Shown piece after piece: positions 59,987 through 64,000 of a stretch of 64,000 nucleotides of DNA. The first letter of the stretch is position 1. Each line of letters starts with the position of its first letter. A program made the position numbers and the translations under genes. This DNA comes from Archegozetes longisetosus (taxonomy: Eukaryota; Arthropoda; Arachnida; Sarcoptiformes; Trhypochthoniidae), in NCBI GenBank assembly GCA_018873245.2, contig JAEMBT020000001.1, positions 4,806,001-4,870,000 on the forward strand, written 5' to 3'. A model generated the notes under the pieces. That model ran no database searches. It saw only the letters and a list, made by a program, of their open reading frames with translations, and was not told the DNA's origin.

Positions 59987-61968
59987 TTAAAAAATGTCGT
60001 TAGCTTTCTTAAGATAGGCCTCAAGATCAGCCTTACCATGTTTGACAAAAAATTCAAAAAATTTGATAAATTGTTTGCCATCGTTGGTTGGATGAAGATT
60101 CTTCAAAAGAACCTCGACGTCGGTGAAGAATTTGATGGATTTCTGTAGACTAGCGACTAAAGCGGTTTTTCCTTCTTTTTGGAGAGTTTCGACTTCCACG
60201 TTGACTTTAGTGAGTATTTCTAAGACAGATTCCATAAAAACTAATCTAACGGTAGCTGTCGTCTTATATATCGACAATTTCTCAAGTTCAGTCTTGAGTG
60301 TGGTCTCGACTTTACTCAAAAGTGTTTCAATTGAGGCCAACGAAGCTTTTCCATCTTCAGTAGCGGGATTCAAGTTCTTTAACTGAGCCTCAAGCCCCAA
60401 AACAGATTCCTCGACTCTTTCGAGGCCGGCGGTCGAAAGTCCCGAACTATGTTTTTTAAGTTCCGCGATATCGTCAGCGATCGATTTCTTAAGGGATTGA
60501 GCTCGATGTAAGAGATCATATTTGAGAATTTCTCCAGAGAAGGTTCTATTCATTACCCTGACTTCAATACTAAGAGTAAGCAATGCCTCACCTAACAAAT
60601 TCTCAACTGAGGTAAATAAAGCTTTTCCAGCTTCAGTGGTTAAATTTAAGTTTTTCAGCTGAGTTTCCATATCCAAAACGAATTTTTCTGCTCTTTCGAG
60701 ACCAGCTGCCAAAAGATCTTTACCCTGTTGCTTGAGTTTCACGATCTCATAAGCAGCTAATTCTTTCAAATTTTTGATTTCGGTATCATTTAAGTAGCGT
60801 TCCTTGACATCGTCGTCGTCGTAGAAGCTTCCAGACAATTTCTTGATTTCAGCCTCTAGAGCATTTTCAGCGTGCTTAAGACCAGCTTCGAGTGTAATCA
60901 ACAAAGCTTTGCCGACTTCGGTAGCAGGGTTCAAGCTTTTAAGCTGAGCTTCGATATCGACGACCAACTTATCGACTCTTTCAAAACCAGAGGCCAACAA
61001 AACTTTTCCTTCAGCCTTCAATTTTGTGATCTCCTTTTGGGCCAAATCTCTCAAGTTTTGCGCACTTTTGAGTAAATCGTCTTTAGTATCGCGTTTGACA
61101 ATACTGCCATTAACTTTCTTAAGGTCATCATCAAGAGCAGCTTTTCCCAGTTTTATGATTTTCTCAAATTCTTCAAGCAAAGCTTTACCTGACTCGGTGG
61201 TCGGATGAAGAACCTGCAACTGCACCTCTACTTCAGTCAAGAATTCGATGTCTTTTAAGATTTCTTTCGAACGATCAGGTTTGACTGGGTCTGTTGACAG
61301 CTTCTTCATTTCGTCTTTGAGAGTAGTGGCGGCCTTCTCTACTAAAGCCTCAACTGAGACTAACAGAGCTTTCCCATCTTCAGTAGTCGGGTTCAAGTTT
61401 CTGATTTGAGTTTCGAGGTCTAGAACAAATTTCTCAGCTCTTTCGAGTCCTGAGCCCGAAATAGTTTTTCCCTGAGCTTTAAGTTTTGCTTTTTCATCGG
61501 CGGCCAATTTCTTAAGATTATCGATTTGTTTCAAGAGCTTATCCTTAAGACTTTCATCATAGAAACTTCCAGACAACTTCTTGATTTCGGCTTCAAGAGC
61601 GGTTTCTGCACGTTTGAGACCAGCTTCAAGTGTTATCAACAAAGTTTTGCCGACTTCAGTGGTTGGATTCAGGTTCTTGACTTGAGTTTCAATGTCGAGG
61701 ACCAATTTATCAACTTTTTCGAGACCGGTGGCCAACAAAAGTTTTCCTTCAGCCTTCAACTTCTCGAGTTCCTTCCGTGCCAAATTACGCAAATTCTCAG
61801 CACTTTTCAACAGATCATCCTTAGCATCACGTTTGAAAATACTGTTGGATTCGCTAACTATAAGTTTGAATGAAAACAATCATCCGACATTTTTTATCAT
61901 ATATTTATATAAAAGTACTTACAATAGACAGCGGATAGGAATAATAGACAAAAGACTAAAATTCTCAT
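59987..61968 (-). CDS. Secreted helical repeat protein, 638 residues
   Basis: Exon 1 61968-61923 encodes the signal peptide MRILVFCLLFLSAVY. Intron 61922-61858 (65 bp; donor GTAAGT, acceptor TTATAG, phase 1). Exon 2 61857-59987. After a KR site (IFKRDAKDD) come seven related helical units of about 50-95 residues. They share patterns such as GLEKVDKLVLDIETQVKNLN, PTTEVGKTLL and AEIKKLSGSF. Order is A-B-C-A'-B'-D-C': unit 4 (VKRDTKDDLLKSAQNL) repeats unit 1, unit 5 repeats unit 2 and the last resembles unit 3. Few aromatic residues and no cysteines in the repeats; rich in K, E, L and A. Arrangement suggests a helical-bundle secreted protein. Fold class is reminiscent of mite group 5/21 allergens only in general composition. 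Function unknown. Confidence 0.8.
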
Positions 61969-62821
61969 TTCTTGAATGCGTTCAAAAGGTTGTACAATCT
62001 TTCAAGGAATAAAGTTTGACAAATTCAAAAGTGATTCAGTACTAAAAATACTCAGTATTTAAACAGAGGCTATAATCTATCACCAATTAAATGCAATCCA
62101 AATACGTTATGTTTGACACCTCTTTGGACATTTTTTAGGAATATTCCAGATGTGTAACGATGTTCCCGGATAACTGTATTTTTTAGAACTGATAATTGTA
62201 TAAACCATTAAGCTTTTTAATCTAAGTGATTTAGATAGTCGTATTGCATAAATGGATCAATCATACGTTCAGTCGTTTTTTAGTGAACAGGTTTTTCAAT
62301 TCTCATCGTATAGCTACACAATTATCACTTTCATTGTAAGTTGAAATAAGGTTTAGTATGATTTCAATGCTGATAATTTTTTACTACATTATTCTTGTAA
62401 ATTAATTTTTAGCCTTAGATTAAGTTTACTAGTTCTACTTTATTTTCATGAATCTTAATCCAGAATATTGTTCGTTTCTAAGTTTACAAGAATTTAAAAA
62501 AATTTCGGCAACGTATAGAATTTTATTTCCAAAAATTTATTTCATGAACATTTCGTTTTTATGTAAACTAAGAAACATTTTAGCAATGATTCATACTTGA
62601 AATTATTTCTTCTTTCGAATTTTATATGCCTGAATATGAAAAGATTTAGTCATTAAACAAATCTTCAATGATAAAATTAAATGTTACAAAAATAGCTAAA
62701 ACTCTTAGCTTACTCCTATAAAAGCTTTATAGCATAATGTTAAAAGTATTGGCATAACTTTATGAAATTATGAAATAAACTCAATTTGCATTAATTTTAC
62801 TTAGAATAGTTTTTCTATTAA
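61969..62821. other. Upstream region of the secreted repeat protein
   Basis: AT-rich. The promoter should lie just right of 61968. 'tatttaaacagagg' (62,055-62,068) reads, complemented, as cctctgtttaaata, too weak to call a TATA box. No other feature seen. Confidence 0.35.
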
Positions 62822-63225
62822 CCCTTTACGGACCACGACCTGTTCCCATTGTCAGAATTAAATGAAATTTTAGAACACAATTACTAGTGATATGATTTAG
62901 ATAATTTTTAAAATTCAAAACTTTTTGTGAACCAAAAGTAATGTTTTTGAGATGTTCCGTTTTAAGCACATTGGGGTGTTAAGTGAACTTTTATAGAAAT
63001 AAAATTGTCACATTTTAGATCTGCAGGCTACTTAGAATAGAATGCTTTGTCTAATGAAATGGCCCCAAAACAGTCTAGATACAAAAACCAGAAAAATGAA
63101 ACTTCTAATGTAATTTGAGATTTATATAAGTTAAACATTAATTGCATTTCGTGATTTAAAGTTTCGTGACGCAAAAATTTAAAGTATGTGTTCCTAAAAC
63201 ACATGAAACAATGACCCGTAAAGGG
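62822..63225. mobile_element. piggyBac-type MITE with TTAA target duplication, 404 bp
   Basis: Left end TTAA-CCCTTTACGG (62818-62831); right end CCGTAAAGGG-TTAA (63216-63229). Same CCCTT/AAGGG logic as the MITE at 28118-28684, but different interior. No ORF. Confidence 0.85.
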
Positions 63226-63814
63226 TTAATTTCATGAATCTTTAATCTGTTTATCATTGTTAATAGTGAGAATTTTGCACACGAAGCAATCAAATGCATG
63301 TTTCTGTAGCAGCAAAACTATTGTATGACGAAGCGGTAGGTCATAAAAATTGATTAAAGTCTCTAAAACTGTTTTTAGATTAGTGAAAGATCAATACTAA
63401 TAAAATTCGACACATTAATTTCGAATAATTATGTACAGAAGAACAAGCAGAGTCATTTTCAGAAAGACTGACTCAAATCTTAAAGTATGCTTAAAGTAAA
63501 AATCGTTCAATTAATTGAACTTATGAACAAAAAATTCGATGTTTTAACTAATTTTAAATTATTACCTTATATCATTATCAATTGGACAAAGGCTTAGAAA
63601 ATTCTTATTGTGGGTAAAATCGTTTTACAGATACAAAACATTGTTCTGCATTAAATTCTGCTGTAGTTTGGCCGAGTGATTGGAAATATAGGGCTAAAGA
63701 TCAAAATAATAATTAGAAGGGAATTGTGGGAATATTAGCGAAAAACGTAAATTTTCTTAAAATTTGATTTTTGATGAAAGGTAATATTTTGTCATATAAT
63801 AGTAACATAGTGAT
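63226..63814. other. AT-rich intergenic stretch
   Basis: No gene seen. Confidence 0.4.
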
Positions 63815-64000
63815 ATACAGGGTGTAAATAAAAGAACTTCATAAAAGTATTTAGTTATAACTTTTAGAAAAATAATAATTAAGAGCTGAAACTTTGCGAT
63901 ACCATTCTAAAATAACGGGAGATTTTTTTCATGTAATTCGAATTTTGTTTATTCTACTTTAAAAATGGCGACCTACACAACCGAAATGCGAATATTTATT
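63815..64000 (+). mobile_element. Start of a mariner-like element, cut by window end
   Basis: 'tacagggtgtaaataaaaga' resembles the CAGGGTG-type end of mariner-group elements, preceded by TA. From about 63,965 an ATG opens MATYTTEMRIFI, similar to the 'YT..ERVFIVE' start of IS630-type transposases. The rest is outside the window. Confidence 0.5.

Noticed and set aside
60123-62012. Plus-strand frames across the 638-residue repeat protein
   Set aside because: They mirror the repeated minus-strand gene, whose signal-peptide exon and splice sites are coherent.

Overview
The window is AT-rich (roughly 70% or more A+T by eye) animal DNA with short GT-AG introns (58-97 bp) in most genes. It carries gustatory-receptor-like genes, a YWTD/EGF receptor, GH16-like proteins and a dense load of DNA transposons and foldback elements. 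I saw no bacterial features, LTR retroelement, LINE, tRNA or rRNA. The best guess is a small-genome arthropod, possibly an acariform mite. That placement rests on gene style and the chemoreceptor type and is not firm.

The main structure is a large direct (tandem) duplication. Copy A runs from about 3,876 to 21,400 and copy B from about 29,497 to 46,350, separated by about 8 kb. Each copy holds the same three genes in the same order and orientation: (1) a GH16-like (beta-1,3-glucanase / GNBP-type) protein with signal peptide, transmembrane segment and cytoplasmic tail, minus strand; (2) a YWTD-propeller/EGF single-pass receptor with a tyrosine-rich tail exon, minus strand; (3) a long HEPN-TPR-Sel1-MYND protein, plus strand. 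In copy B all three read through intact after removal of short introns (361, 500 and 1148 residues). In copy A every one is damaged: the GH16-like gene has nonsense codons, the receptor loses its signalling tail through a 14-bp insertion, and the HEPN/MYND gene is cut in two. The left edge of copy B coincides to the base with the end of a 782-bp palindromic foldback element.

Between 11,050 and 16,250 in copy A, and between 38,960 and 42,060 in copy B, the copies share nothing recognisable. These stretches are filled with mobile DNA: hAT-type MITEs, an internally deleted Tc1/mariner, a TIR element with a GC-rich hairpin-rich core, a Harbinger relic invaded by a foldback, and others. The spacer (21,400-29,497) has a Tc1-like element with IR/DR ends, a mariner relic, an RCC1 fragment and a piggyBac-type MITE.

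To the right of the duplication are a TIR-bounded element with a cysteine-motif ORF (46,568-47,643), then a gustatory-receptor cluster: one plus-strand gene broken by a triplicated 8-mer, one intact two-exon minus-strand gene, and two pseudogenes, one of them interrupted by a Drosophila FB-like element with 9-bp target duplications. The right end has a 638-residue secreted helical repeat protein, a second piggyBac-type MITE and the start of a mariner-like element cut by the window edge. The two receptor genes with candidate signalling tails and the HEPN-TPR-Sel1-MYND protein are the most interesting host genes. Any joint function is inference from their shared duplication.
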